From a virus, in the IMG/VR virus record IMGVR_UViG_3300011252_000588, positions 1-33,830 of that record: a stretch of DNA of 33,830 bases; one strand, 5' to 3'. The notes under the pieces are model-generated. The model was not told the DNA's origin. It searched no databases and saw nothing but the letters and a program-made list of their open reading frames with translations. The position numbers and the translations under genes are program-made. This document shows, one piece after another, positions 1 to 8,305 of this stretch (position 1 is the first letter of the stretch; every line of letters starts with the position of its first letter).

Positions 1-49
1 AAATAATATAATCTAGACTCTGGGTCTTAAATTTAGATGTGTTGTTTAT

Positions 50-235
50 CTAGGCAGTGGGATCGTTGGATGCTTTACCAACGTTAGCGCCCAGAACATT
101 AACAATCTTGAGAATGAATCCAACGATTTTGTCGTCAGACTCATTTGGGGTAAGTGTTGCAACAAGAGCAGCAACACCAACCACCTGAGTTACAATCTCA
201 ACGATTGCACTTACATTTCCTGTTAAAAATTCCAT
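50..235 (-). CDS. small hydrophobic protein, possibly membrane or holin-like
   Basis: This 61-residue protein has a hydrophobic segment at about residues 10-29 (VSAIVEIVTQVVGVAALVAT), a short charged stretch (NESDDK), then a second amphipathic or hydrophobic segment at about 37-52. A good AAGGAG ribosome site lies 5' of the ATG at 235. It is the last minus-strand gene after helicase 41. The 45-base leader contains an inverted repeat (TGTTC-ATGA-GAACA) and a CTAAATA element. I do not recognise a family. The size and hydrophobic pattern fit a small membrane peptide, and holin is only one possibility. Confidence 0.6.
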   Translation of the reverse strand: MEFLTGNVSAIVEIVTQVVGVAALVATLTPNESDDKIVGFILKIVNVLGANVGKASNDPTA

Positions 236-277
236 TTGGTTCTCCTTTGTTTATGTTCTCATGAACATTATGCGATA

Positions 278-284
278 TATTTAG
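278..284 (-). promoter_or_regulatory. CTAAATA element, possible late-promoter variant
   Basis: The minus strand reads CTAAATA about 43 bases upstream of the ATG of the small hydrophobic gene, overlapping the last codons of helicase 41. It resembles the T4 late-promoter octamer TATAAATA. The same heptamer precedes three other genes in this window (13837-13843, 28372-28378 and, on plus, 32320-32326). Function is inferred only from position and similarity. Confidence 0.3.
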
Positions 285-1657
285 TCCACAATCAAATCTG
301 AAAATGAACTTTTACTAATGCCAGAACTGACCGTTGAGGATAATCCACTATCCTGCATAATCTCACCCTGAGCATCATCTTCACAATCAAACAATCGCAT
401 TTTATTACGATCAACACCAATCACAAACCTTCGTTTGGCAGTCATATCAGAATAACGATTTTTTAATTGCTTAATCATAATCTGGTTCATCTCATCCAAT
501 TCATCTGTACGAATCAACGCCAGAAAAAGATCAGCCGTCGCAGGAAGACCGAAACTCTCTGCCACGTCTTCCATTGAAACATCACTACTAGATGATCCAG
601 AACGATTAATCTGAGTCGCAGTAACAATGGGAACAGCGAGTTCAACAGCCAATCCACGAAGTTCTTCTGCGATACTTTTAATTTTCTCATAACTATTTAC
701 GTTTGCTCCCCTGTAAACCATCGACTGACAAAGATTGATATAGTCAATAAAAACAAGATCAGGAACAAACTTCTTTTTCATAGTAAGCTCTTTCACCAAA
801 TGTCTGAAGTGTCCTGCTCCAGCTTGAACTGTTGGATATTCTTTTACAATAAGTTTACCCGTAGTCTTTTGTCGCAAATCACCAATCTTCTTGTCATACA
901 TTTGTTTGGCAAGACTCTTTAAGTCTGACATCGAAACATTCATCAGATTCGCATCTATTCTTTCAGAGATTTTTTCCTCTGCCATTTCAAGAGTAATATA
1001 CAAAACATTGTATCCACTAGACATTGCACTTGCAGCCATATGACACATTGCCAAAGTTTTACCAGCACCCGGAGATGCCATCAAAACATTTAACGTTTTT
1101 TTAGTCAACCCCCCTTCTGTAATCTCATTCAGAAGAGAAATGTCAAAAGGAATATGTTCTTCCTTTCTCCTATAATATGCAAATCGTTCATCAGAATCCT
1201 CAATATAATCATGTCCAATATGAGAATCAAACGAAACAGAAAGAGCCTCTGTCAAAAGAGTTGGAATAGCACCCTTATCCTTTTTCGTATTTCCATCAAG
1301 AATCTGAATAGACTCCATGATTGAATTGTAAATTGCCTTGTCTTGACAAAACTTTTCTGTTGCATCCATCAACCACTTTTCGTCATGATCTGAGTTGTTC
1401 TGATCAAGCTCATCTAAAAGAGATATAACAGAATCATATTCTTTCCCGACATTAGACTTTTCAGAAATCTCAATCGACAAAGCATCCTTTGATGGATTGG
1501 TGTTGTATTTATTTATATATTCGATGATCGAATTAAAAACAATACGCTCAACATTGTCATGAAAGTATTCTTCTTTAAGGAACGGAACTGTCGATTTTAT
1601 AAAAGACTCGTCTTTCAAAAGACTCGTCAATATCACCTTCTCCGTTCGTGTTGTCAT
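281..1657 (-). CDS. 41: replicative DNA helicase, T4 gp41 / DnaB type
   Basis: This is the hexameric 5'-3' helicase that unwinds DNA ahead of the phage polymerase and works with the primase. A DnaB-type RecA core is clear: Walker A ASPGAGKT at about residues 194-201, Walker B LVFIDYINL near 295, and the later ATQINR and IMIKQLKNRYSD segments typical of DnaB C-terminal domains. An N-terminal helical domain precedes it. The length of 458 residues is close to T4 gp41 (475). I chose the ATG at 1657 because GAGG sits 7 bases upstream. An in-frame TTG at 1663 would lie against that ribosome site. The gene overlaps the upstream gene-40-like ORF by over 80 bases, which suggests coupled translation. 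Order uvsX-40-41 is as in T4. Confidence 0.93.
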   Translation of the reverse strand: MTTRTEKVILTSLLKDESFIKSTVPFLKEEYFHDNVERIVFNSIIEYINKYNTNPSKDALSIEISEKSNVGKEYDSVISLLDELDQNNSDHDEKWLMDATEKFCQDKAIYNSIMESIQILDGNTKKDKGAIPTLLTEALSVSFDSHIGHDYIEDSDERFAYYRRKEEHIPFDISLLNEITEGGLTKKTLNVLMASPGAGKTLAMCHMAASAMSSGYNVLYITLEMAEEKISERIDANLMNVSMSDLKSLAKQMYDKKIGDLRQKTTGKLIVKEYPTVQAGAGHFRHLVKELTMKKKFVPDLVFIDYINLCQSMVYRGANVNSYEKIKSIAEELRGLAVELAVPIVTATQINRSGSSSSDVSMEDVAESFGLPATADLFLALIRTDELDEMNQIMIKQLKNRYSDMTAKRRFVIGVDRNKMRLFDCEDDAQGEIMQDSGLSSTVSSGISKSSFSDLIVD

Positions 1658-1976
1658 AATCAATCCTCACTTCCTCGGCGATGTTGTCTTGAACCATGTC
1701 TACCAGAATAGAAACCAAAAGCTGATCAAATGTATTCTTCATTTCATCAGGGAAACTCATGTTTTTTAAATCAGGTGGCATGTGAATAATGTCAAAGTCA
1801 TACTTCATTGCTGGTTGTTCGTCCTCCGATTTCGGAGCCACCAACTTAAATTCACCATACTTATAAATCAACCCCTCAAAAGGTCCATCTATAATTTTAA
1901 CATTTCCGTCAGAATTAGGAATGACATTATAATAACTTTTGATGTCTACTTCATTTGCCTCATTTAGAATCGACAT
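1575..1976 (-). CDS. gene 40-like protein (positional match to T4 head-vertex assembly chaperone)
   Basis: This is a 133-residue acidic protein with no motif I can name. It lies exactly where T4 has gene 40, between uvsX and gene 41, and is similar in size to T4 gp40 (about 114 residues), which acts in head/vertex assembly. Its ATG overlaps the uvsX stop in a TAATG junction, and its 3' end runs 83 bases into helicase 41, so it is translated with its neighbours. The assignment is by synteny and length, not by recognised sequence identity. Confidence 0.6.
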   Translation of the reverse strand: MSILNEANEVDIKSYYNVIPNSDGNVKIIDGPFEGLIYKYGEFKLVAPKSEDEQPAMKYDFDIIHMPPDLKNMSFPDEMKNTFDQLLVSILVDMVQDNIAEEVRIDYDNTNGEGDIDESFERRVFYKIDSSVP

Positions 1977-3031
1977 TAGACTTCTCCCACATCACCACTC
2001 TCCTCCACACCTTCAGACATTACAGCCTGCGTGGTTCCGTATTTAAACTCAACCCCACATGCCTCGTCAATCTTATCTAAAATATCTTTTGTAAAAATCT
2101 TCTCTGCGTTTTTTATAATGTGACTTGCATAGTGTTTGTTTCCATCCGGCAACTCGATCTTATTAGAAACCTTCTTGAAAATTTCATGAGCCACAGCAAG
2201 TTCAATCAAACCGTAATACCGATCAAGTCCTGTATCGTAACGAAGAAGAACATCAACCATCTTGTTTTCCACCGTCAAACGAGACTTATAGTTTCTGCAA
2301 TGAATAACATTACCAACAACATCTGTCCCAACCTTTTCCTTTCGCTTTGAAAGAAATATAATATTATCAGCAGAATACTTCAAGCCACTACCACCAGCAA
2401 GTTCCTTTGTTGGATACAGACTCCCGATGCTGTCGTATGTATGATTAGTGACAACCATTGGGATTCCTAGCTTACCCAACTGAATCGTCAACACACGAAA
2501 CGCGCCCTTGATCATAGGAGCGCGAGTCATGTCCCTCTTCTCAGAACCAGATTCCACATCGGCAACTTCCTTGCTTGTTGACAACTGACCCAGACTATCC
2601 AAACAAAACAGAAGAGGGTGACGACTACTTTCGGGTGTCTCCTGAACTCTCTTCAGAATAGTCATTGCCTGTGTACGAAACTCTTCAACAGTAGACACCG
2701 GAAGCATTGTTACACGTTCGCTATCAATACCACGCTCATCAAACATATCGTGTGTAATGGCAGACTCACTCTCAAAGAAAATAACTCCACCGTCTTTGTG
2801 ATCATTAAGAAATTGGCGAATCATTCCCATCAGAAAGAAAGTCTTACCTGTTGCAGACTCACCAGCAAGGGCAGTAATCTTATTCCCCGGAAGACCTTTA
2901 TAAATCGAACCCGAAATAAGACCATTCAAAATATAAGAACCTGTATCAGTATATGACGTTACATCTGCATACTGATCAACAAACGAATTCACCTTACTCA
3001 AATCACCAAGAAAATCAAATGTTCCACTCAT
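1976..3031 (-). CDS. uvsX: UvsX-type RecA-like recombinase
   Basis: This strand-exchange ATPase drives recombination-dependent replication and repair in T4-like phages. The RecA fold is visible: Walker A GESATGKT at residues 57-64, Walker B LLFCLDSLGQLS near 145, and the segment GIPMVVTNHTYDS ahead of the GGSGLKYSAD loop expected of RecA/UvsX. The length of 351 residues is near T4 UvsX (391). Its ATG overlaps the glutaredoxin stop (ATGA), and its own stop overlaps the next start (TAATG). This places it in a tightly coupled minus-strand operon with polymerase upstream and helicase downstream. The C-terminal tail is acidic (EGVEESGDVGEV), as in UvsX proteins. Confidence 0.93.
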   Translation of the reverse strand: MSGTFDFLGDLSKVNSFVDQYADVTSYTDTGSYILNGLISGSIYKGLPGNKITALAGESATGKTFFLMGMIRQFLNDHKDGGVIFFESESAITHDMFDERGIDSERVTMLPVSTVEEFRTQAMTILKRVQETPESSRHPLLFCLDSLGQLSTSKEVADVESGSEKRDMTRAPMIKGAFRVLTIQLGKLGIPMVVTNHTYDSIGSLYPTKELAGGSGLKYSADNIIFLSKRKEKVGTDVVGNVIHCRNYKSRLTVENKMVDVLLRYDTGLDRYYGLIELAVAHEIFKKVSNKIELPDGNKHYASHIIKNAEKIFTKDILDKIDEACGVEFKYGTTQAVMSEGVEESGDVGEV

Positions 3032-3288
3032 AATTTACCTTCTCCATATCCACCTTGATCATTTTCAAAATATTCAAGAAGATCCTCATAACCACCAATC
3101 AACTCTGTCCCTTTAAAGATTTTAGGGACTGTTAACTTTGTATCGTGTTGTTCAGTTATATGTTGAAATTCTTCTTTAGAAAGATCCTCTGGAATATTCC
3201 TCTCATGGTATGAGAGATTCCTCTTTTTAAATTCCTTCTTTGCCAGAACACACCACTTACAATTATCTTTCGTAATAATTGTATACAT
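3028..3288 (-). CDS. glutaredoxin
   Basis: This 86-residue thiol-disulfide oxidoreductase has the CxxC active site CKWC at residues 10-13, the cis-proline motif TVPKIF, and the GGYEDL glutathione-binding turn in the expected order. T4-like phages commonly carry a glutaredoxin to reduce their ribonucleotide reductase. No nrd gene is visible in this window, so the partner is not shown here. The start is one base from the ClpP-like stop, and its stop overlaps the uvsX ATG (ATGA), so it sits inside the polymerase-uvsX operon. Confidence 0.92.
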   Translation of the reverse strand: MYTIITKDNCKWCVLAKKEFKKRNLSYHERNIPEDLSKEEFQHITEQHDTKLTVPKIFKGTELIGGYEDLLEYFENDQGGYGEGKL

Positions 3289-3930
3289 CTACTTCAAGTC
3301 CTTAATTGCATCGCAGATTCCATACTTCTTTGCTTCCAATGCGCTCAACCAAACATCATGAGCAGGAAGCAACACCTTACGGATATTCTTTTCACTCATT
3401 CCTGTACACTTCTTATAATGATCAAGAATCATCTTTGCAGTTAGATCAAACGCTCTTACCGCAGTAACAAGTTCATGTTCTTTGCCCCACTTACCCCAAG
3501 AATACTGATGAGACAAGATTGAAGTGTTTGGAGTAAGAGTTCGATAACCCTTCTCTCCAGACATAAAGATCATCAAAGCTGCACTAGATACTTCACCTAA
3601 ACCAATTGTATGAATAGGAATACCAGAACCTCGCATAGTATCAATAAGCGCGAATGCATCTGTCACGCTACCCCCACCAGAATTCAAAATTAAAGTTAAA
3701 TGTTCTGGTTGGTTTGGTGAAAGATTGTTCCTAAAAATCCAATCAATTACTGGTCGAACGGAATCATTCTTAATATCATCCATTAGCATAAAGATGCCAG
3801 CCTTTTCTAAACCGTCACCTTCAGAACCAAACAAAGCACCAAGAACTTCGTTCGCAGAGTTTTGAGCTTCTAAAGCATTATCAAACGATTCAGACTCAAT
3901 TTCATCATTAATATTTTCATTATTTGTCAT
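3289..3930 (-). CDS. clpP: ClpP-like serine protease
   Basis: This is a 213-residue ClpP/crotonase-fold protease. The catalytic triad appears complete: Ser116 in GEVSSAALM (the GxAAS position of ClpP), His141 in SILSHQYS and Asp192 in HDVWLSALEAKKYG. The oxyanion stretch NSGGGSVTD is present too. I chose the ATG at 3930 because it overlaps the polymerase stop in an ATGA junction and follows AGAGAGG. An extension to 3972 would lie inside the polymerase gene without such a site. The acidic N-terminal 40 residues have no obvious ClpP counterpart. No ClpX/A ATPase is nearby, so it may use host chaperones, assemble with host ClpP, or act alone. Confidence 0.88.
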   Translation of the reverse strand: MTNNENINDEIESESFDNALEAQNSANEVLGALFGSEGDGLEKAGIFMLMDDIKNDSVRPVIDWIFRNNLSPNQPEHLTLILNSGGGSVTDAFALIDTMRGSGIPIHTIGLGEVSSAALMIFMSGEKGYRTLTPNTSILSHQYSWGKWGKEHELVTAVRAFDLTAKMILDHYKKCTGMSEKNIRKVLLPAHDVWLSALEAKKYGICDAIKDLK

Positions 3931-6494
3931 ACAAAAAACCTCTCTAGCGTGCTGGTCTTTTCGGATTTCCAACCCATACAGTCCAACAACACTTTTACGG
4001 GATCAAGAAATGATTTAACAAACTGCATATCATAGTTAATATATGTATTCAACCCAAATTCCTCTGGCAAATTATTTGAAATAGAAATAACACTTTCGCC
4101 ACAAGGATTTGGTTTGTTGAGATATAAAAACTTAATTTTGTCTCCATCACGAATTTCTTGATACATCAAATTTAAATTATTTTCCTTGACTAACCGATTG
4201 TAAATAATAGAACCTTTCACATGAATGGGTGTGCCTTTTATGTATTTGTTGTTTTCCTCATACTTTTTAATTCCATTCACACCACGAGGAAAAGCAACAT
4301 CCTCTGCGGAAAGACCGAAAAACTCTTCTTTAAATTCTGCAATATATTTTTGAATTTGTTTTTCAGACCCGTTCATCATAATAGACAAAGTGCCTTTAAT
4401 CTTGTCGCGACATACTTCTGGGGTCGATGACTTAACCGCTTCTAGTCCCATCACCTTTAACTTAGGTTCGTTGTAAGAAACTCCTTCATTATCATACACG
4501 TTTAAAACGTATCTCTTTTTGGCAGTCCACAATCCAGTCGAAGCAATTGCTTCTCTTTTCATAACCATCTTTTGGTCATACGCATTCATATATTCAGCAA
4601 GGTCAGTATAGCACTTGTCGATGTAAGGTTCAATCTTTTTGCTGCATACTTCGTCTAAAAACCTAACTATCTTTTGTTTATCTGAATCATCAGCAAATAC
4701 ATTTTGAACTAGTTTGTCGAGAACAACATAGATACTATCTGTGTCGCTTGCGATTACATAATCAACATTTTCAGTGGACAAAACATTATTCAAATATTCA
4801 TTCATTCTCTGTTCGATCCAACGAATAGAAAGCTGACCAGCTTTGGTAACAGCCTCCGCAATACGAAGATCATAGAATCTGAAGTATTGATTTCCCAATG
4901 CACCATACGCACTATTCAATTGAACTTTTCTAGCAAGCTGATCATTATTATGTTTGGAAATCAAATTCAAATACTTTTGTTTTTCATATCCAGTTGAACC
5001 TTCTGCTAATTGCTGACATTCGAGCATCTTCTTCTTTGAAGACTTTCGTTTGTTATAAAGATCCTCCAGAATCTCAGGAAGGAATCCTTGAGAGTCTCGC
5101 TTGAAGAACATAATGTTTGGTGTGACCGTAAGATCATCCCGCTTTAACAGTGATGTGTCAAAATCCTTTTCAATAAGTTTATCATAACTGGCAATGGTAT
5201 CCCAAGGTCCACGCTTCAGAGATTCAACAAGATCGTTGTTTGCTTGACTTTCTGTCACCAACTTTTCAGGACTCAAATTATACTGCATCATCAAATGAGG
5301 ATACAATGAATTCAAATCAAAAGAAACAACCCACTTATGAAATCCCACATGAGGCTCTTTAACATATGCACCTTCAAACTGTTCACTCTTTGAAGTGATC
5401 TTTCTTGGGGGATAGACTCGATTAGTTTTGCGAAGATGGTGATAACAAAGACTTTCCCACATTCTCACCTGTGAGAAAACATCATCCAAATTAACCTTTG
5501 CAGAATACGCAAGAGCAGCAGCCATCTCAATCAACTTCATCTTATCTTCAAGCCGACCAACAAGCTCAACATCCTTCACATTATATTCAATGAACTTATG
5601 ATAATCCCGCTTGTATAATGTATGCAAGCTGCCAAATTCTGAATAAGAAAGTTTGCTCTCGCCCAACTCAACGTTCGCAATATAATCTAGACGATAACTC
5701 TCTCGATTAACATATGTAAACTTTTTGTAAAGCTCTAGATAATCAAGAACACAAATACCACTCAAGGTAAGACGAGTCTCTTCTCGACCAAAGCCAGAAT
5801 GAAACTTTCTAAAAGAAACAAATTTCCACGGTGAAAGAGTCTTTGCAGTCTTCTCGTCAATTACCTTATTGATTCTATTGTAGAGATAAGGAATATCAAA
5901 TCCATTTACATTCCATCCAGTAACGATATCAGGAGAAAACTCATTCCAAGTATAAAGAAAACGATCAAGAAGATCAATCTCATTATCACAAGAAACATAG
6001 ATGATATCTCTTTCTGCAAGGGTTTCCTGTATTTTACAACCATCAGGCTCCCCAAAACCAAATACATAAAATGCTTCATTGAACTTCACCGCAATTGAAA
6101 TTACTGGAGAGGCAGCAAACTCTGCATGAGGAAAACCTTCATCAGAGGCAACCTCAATATCAATATTCGCAACCATGATCTTTCCAAAATCATATTCGAT
6201 TTCTTCGGGATACTCATCACCAATAAATGTAGTATCAAACTTGTCGAAGCCGTAAAGATTGAAACCTTCAACGTCTTTATAACCCTCAATGCGGGATCTG
6301 GCTTCTTTTAATCCACCAAAAGAAATTGGAGAAACATACTTACCATCAATGGTAGTGTACTTCGTAATTTTCTTTGAAGAAGTAAATAGTGTTGGACTGT
6401 ATCGAACCTTCTTAGAGAATCGTTCTCCTAGATCATCCACGCCACGAAGGAAAATCTGGTTTCCAACAGCTCTTACGTTTGTATAAAATGCCAT
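3927..6494 (-). CDS. 43: DNA polymerase, family B (T4 gp43 type)
   Basis: This is the replicative polymerase with 3'-5' proofreading. The exonuclease motifs are intact: D112/E114 in ANIDIEVAS, D200 in GWNVNGFDIPY and D308 in YNVKDVELV. Polymerase motifs are also intact: motif A SFDLNSLYPHLM with D393, motif B KVQLNSAYGALGNQ near 523-535, and motif C ASDTDSIY with D584 and D586. The length of 855 residues is close to T4 gp43 (898), and no intein or split is seen. The extreme C-terminus, STLERFFV, ends in two aromatics like the clamp-binding tails of gp43 proteins. AGGA lies 7 bases before the ATG. It is not next to regA as in T4, because an amidase, hsp20 and a DUF3293-like gene lie between. 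Confidence 0.97.
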   Translation of the reverse strand: MAFYTNVRAVGNQIFLRGVDDLGERFSKKVRYSPTLFTSSKKITKYTTIDGKYVSPISFGGLKEARSRIEGYKDVEGFNLYGFDKFDTTFIGDEYPEEIEYDFGKIMVANIDIEVASDEGFPHAEFAASPVISIAVKFNEAFYVFGFGEPDGCKIQETLAERDIIYVSCDNEIDLLDRFLYTWNEFSPDIVTGWNVNGFDIPYLYNRINKVIDEKTAKTLSPWKFVSFRKFHSGFGREETRLTLSGICVLDYLELYKKFTYVNRESYRLDYIANVELGESKLSYSEFGSLHTLYKRDYHKFIEYNVKDVELVGRLEDKMKLIEMAAALAYSAKVNLDDVFSQVRMWESLCYHHLRKTNRVYPPRKITSKSEQFEGAYVKEPHVGFHKWVVSFDLNSLYPHLMMQYNLSPEKLVTESQANNDLVESLKRGPWDTIASYDKLIEKDFDTSLLKRDDLTVTPNIMFFKRDSQGFLPEILEDLYNKRKSSKKKMLECQQLAEGSTGYEKQKYLNLISKHNNDQLARKVQLNSAYGALGNQYFRFYDLRIAEAVTKAGQLSIRWIEQRMNEYLNNVLSTENVDYVIASDTDSIYVVLDKLVQNVFADDSDKQKIVRFLDEVCSKKIEPYIDKCYTDLAEYMNAYDQKMVMKREAIASTGLWTAKKRYVLNVYDNEGVSYNEPKLKVMGLEAVKSSTPEVCRDKIKGTLSIMMNGSEKQIQKYIAEFKEEFFGLSAEDVAFPRGVNGIKKYEENNKYIKGTPIHVKGSIIYNRLVKENNLNLMYQEIRDGDKIKFLYLNKPNPCGESVISISNNLPEEFGLNTYINYDMQFVKSFLDPVKVLLDCMGWKSEKTSTLERFFV

Positions 6495-6503
6495 AATATA
6501 ATC

Positions 6504-7103
6504 CTATAATTTTTCGATTTCATCTCCCAATTCACGAGTGCGAACAATTAAATCATTCACACCTTCTTCGATACCCATCAATTCCTCAAACAATTTAATA
6601 AATTCTTTTTTGGATTCAACAATTCCAGCATTGAGTTTAGCAACTTCATCAGCATAATCATACAAAGAAGATGTCCGCTGAATCACCCCCAAATCAGTTA
6701 GATTTAGAATTTCCTTGTAATCAAAGACAGGACATTCCTTATCAGAAACTTCGCAATGACCATGAAAGGTTACATCAGGAATCCGGTCATCAATTTGTTC
6801 ACACAAATTTCTTAACGACTCAAACTGTTCTTGAGTAAAGTCGCCTACCGCAAGACCCGAAAGACAAATTGCAATCGTTCCTGTATTGTGACCTCTCTGT
6901 GCTGCTGGAGTAATTTCAACATCCCTTCCTCGGTGAACAGTTCCATCAAAAGTGATGTAATAGGTATAACCAATATCACTCCAACCATTCTTGAGGTGCC
7001 AGCTACGAATCACTTCAACATCGTCATGCGCCGCTAATCCTGATGCAGAACAATGAATAAAAACACGATCAATATCTCTATGGGGCTTACTAAAAATAAA
7101 CAT
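6504..7103 (-). CDS. N-acetylmuramoyl-L-alanine amidase (T7 lysozyme-like endolysin)
   Basis: This amidase cleaves the amide bond between MurNAc and the peptide stem of peptidoglycan and is the likely endolysin. The spacing of key residues matches T7 lysozyme closely: zinc ligands H17, H116 and C124, with catalytic Y47 and K122 in HGHCEVSDKECPVFD. The amidase domain covers about residues 10-135. It is followed by about 60 residues predicted to be helical or coiled coil (YADEVAKLNAGIVESKKEF), which T7 lysozyme lacks. There is no signal peptide, so it would need a holin to reach the wall. AGGAG lies 7 bases before the ATG. It sits between polymerase and hsp20, downstream of the hsp20 terminator. 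Confidence 0.9.
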   Translation of the reverse strand: MFIFSKPHRDIDRVFIHCSASGLAAHDDVEVIRSWHLKNGWSDIGYTYYITFDGTVHRGRDVEITPAAQRGHNTGTIAICLSGLAVGDFTQEQFESLRNLCEQIDDRIPDVTFHGHCEVSDKECPVFDYKEILNLTDLGVIQRTSSLYDYADEVAKLNAGIVESKKEFIKLFEELMGIEEGVNDLIVRTRELGDEIEKL

Positions 7104-7120
7104 AAAACATCTCCTAACAT

Positions 7121-7148
7121 AAAAAAGGGGGGAGCAAAAGCTCCCCCC
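7121..7148 (-). terminator. intrinsic terminator after hsp20
   Basis: On the minus strand GGGGGGAGC - TTTT - GCTCCCCCC is followed by TTTTTT. This is a 9-bp perfect GC-rich stem, a 4-base loop and a U-tract, so it is a textbook Rho-independent terminator. It lies between the hsp20 stop and the amidase start and would end the hsp20 transcript. Confidence 0.93.
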
Positions 7149-7163
7149 GGTCTAACCGAAAGA

Positions 7164-7607
7164 TTAGCTGAACGGTATCTTTCGGGGTTTCAACTTCTCA
7201 GGAGTCTCGTTTTTAAGACTAACCGTGAGAAGACCATTTACAAACTTTGCACCCGTAACACCAATGGTGGGACTCAATGTCCAAACTCTTTTAAAGTTAC
7301 GTTCTGCAATTCCCTGATGAATCAGAACTTCGTCACCAACCCCAGCAGAATGATCTTTAACAGATTCTACTGTTAGTTTATCGTCTTGAACGGTTACTTC
7401 CACATCATCTTCACTAAATCCTGCAATCGCAATCTCGATGCGAAATTCATCCTCTGAAACCTTTACGATATTATACGGAGGATACGATGCTGCCTGTGTA
7501 GTTCCAGCACCCGTTGAAACCAGTCTATCAAAAAACTGATCAAATCCAACAAGGAAAGGATCGTGTCTAAGTTCGTTAAAAATATTAGATGGTACTAATC
7601 GTGTCAT
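7164..7607 (-). CDS. hsp20: small heat-shock protein, Hsp20/alpha-crystallin
   Basis: This 147-residue holdase chaperone has an alpha-crystallin domain from about residue 42: FRIEIAIAGFSEDDVEV, a DDKLTVES strand, RNFKRVWTLSP and the closing FVNGLLTVSL motif (A/F-x-N-G-x-L). The tail KPRKIPFS carries the I-x-I/V-like end seen in Hsp20 proteins. Hsp20 genes are common in aquatic T4-like phages and are proposed to help head assembly, but the role here is not shown. A dedicated sigma70-like promoter lies just upstream and an intrinsic terminator just downstream, so the gene looks like a monocistronic unit inside the replication region. Confidence 0.95.
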   Translation of the reverse strand: MTRLVPSNIFNELRHDPFLVGFDQFFDRLVSTGAGTTQAASYPPYNIVKVSEDEFRIEIAIAGFSEDDVEVTVQDDKLTVESVKDHSAGVGDEVLIHQGIAERNFKRVWTLSPTIGVTGAKFVNGLLTVSLKNETPEKLKPRKIPFS

Positions 7608-7677
7608 ACTATTTCTCCTTAATTAAGCAAGTTATATTTAATTCAAACAAACCCAATTCGGCATTTGTTTGACCTTA

Positions 7678-7706
7678 AAGATAAGCACGGAATACTTATC
7701 TGTCAA
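7678..7706 (-). promoter_or_regulatory. sigma70-like promoter for hsp20
   Basis: The minus strand has a perfect -35 TTGACA (7706-7701), a 17-base spacer and a -10 TATCTT (7683-7678). A TG two bases before the -10 (GTGCTTATC) resembles an extended -10 element. The start of transcription would fall near 7671, about 64 bases before the hsp20 ATG. The site matches host RNA polymerase rather than the T4 late sequence, so early expression is likely. Confidence 0.7.
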
Positions 7707-7708
7707 CC

Positions 7709-8296
7709 CTAATCTTCAAGTTTTTTCAACTCTTCGCGGATTTCTTTCGCGTAAAGTGAAACAGCCCACTTTCCGTTATATGTCATGGGCATTGAAGCCT
7801 CTTCGTATGATTCAAAAGCAAATTTTCTCCCCTTTACGCGAGAGAAAAATTCACCCTTGGCATCACCAAATACTGGTTTACCAACAACTACCTTTTGATT
7901 GTAATCAGGAAAGCCGTCTTCTCGTTTTGATGTTCCATACAGATAACCCTTTTGTTCAAAAGGAACACTCAAAATACTGTCTTGATCATATAGACGACCG
8001 AGCTTGATTAAATCTCGTTCAAGCTGACCACCGTCATCTCCTTCAATCTTATAGTTTGCAACAAAAAAGGATTCTTCTCCAACCTCCTTCTGGGTATGGC
8101 TACGAAAGTTTTCCAAATAACTACCCTTCACCTTGATGACCGAGTAGCCAGCATTCATTAGATACGCAAGAACCTTTTTGTTATTTGCCTTATTCTCTGC
8201 CTTGGTTTTGTCACCCCGAAAGGCAGTGACCGCACCAACAGCATGGTTCTTCGTTTTTTGATAGATTCGATTTAGACTGGCTTCAACAAGTTCCAA
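7709..8296 (-). CDS. conserved phage protein, DUF3293-like N-terminal part
   Basis: This 195-residue soluble protein has the N-terminal half GAVTAFRGDKTKAENKANNK ... MNAGYSVIKVKGSY ... EESFFVANY. That follows the pattern I associate with DUF3293 (a 'TAf' strand, then ENxxNN, a variable turn, then E-S-F). This is recalled resemblance, so treat it as tentative. The C-terminal half (YGTSKREDGFPDYN ... SMPMTYNGKWAVS) has no pattern I know. It appears to start at TTG (8296) with AGGAG six bases upstream. It lies between regA and hsp20, a place occupied in T4 by the regA-43 junction, so it is an insertion into the core replication block. Function unknown. Confidence 0.7.
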   Translation of the reverse strand: MELVEASLNRIYQKTKNHAVGAVTAFRGDKTKAENKANNKKVLAYLMNAGYSVIKVKGSYLENFRSHTQKEVGEESFFVANYKIEGDDGGQLERDLIKLGRLYDQDSILSVPFEQKGYLYGTSKREDGFPDYNQKVVVGKPVFGDAKGEFFSRVKGRKFAFESYEEASMPMTYNGKWAVSLYAKEIREELKKLED

Positions 8297-8305
8297 AACA
8301 CACTC

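Noticed and set aside
1-49. Possible terminator after the small hydrophobic gene (AGAC-CCAGA-GTCT)
   Set aside because: The stem is only four bases and no U-tract follows, and the window edge prevents checking further.
1510-1517. TATAAATA on the minus strand inside helicase 41
   Set aside because: It lies within the coding region, far from any start that it could serve, so it is probably a chance match in AT-rich DNA.
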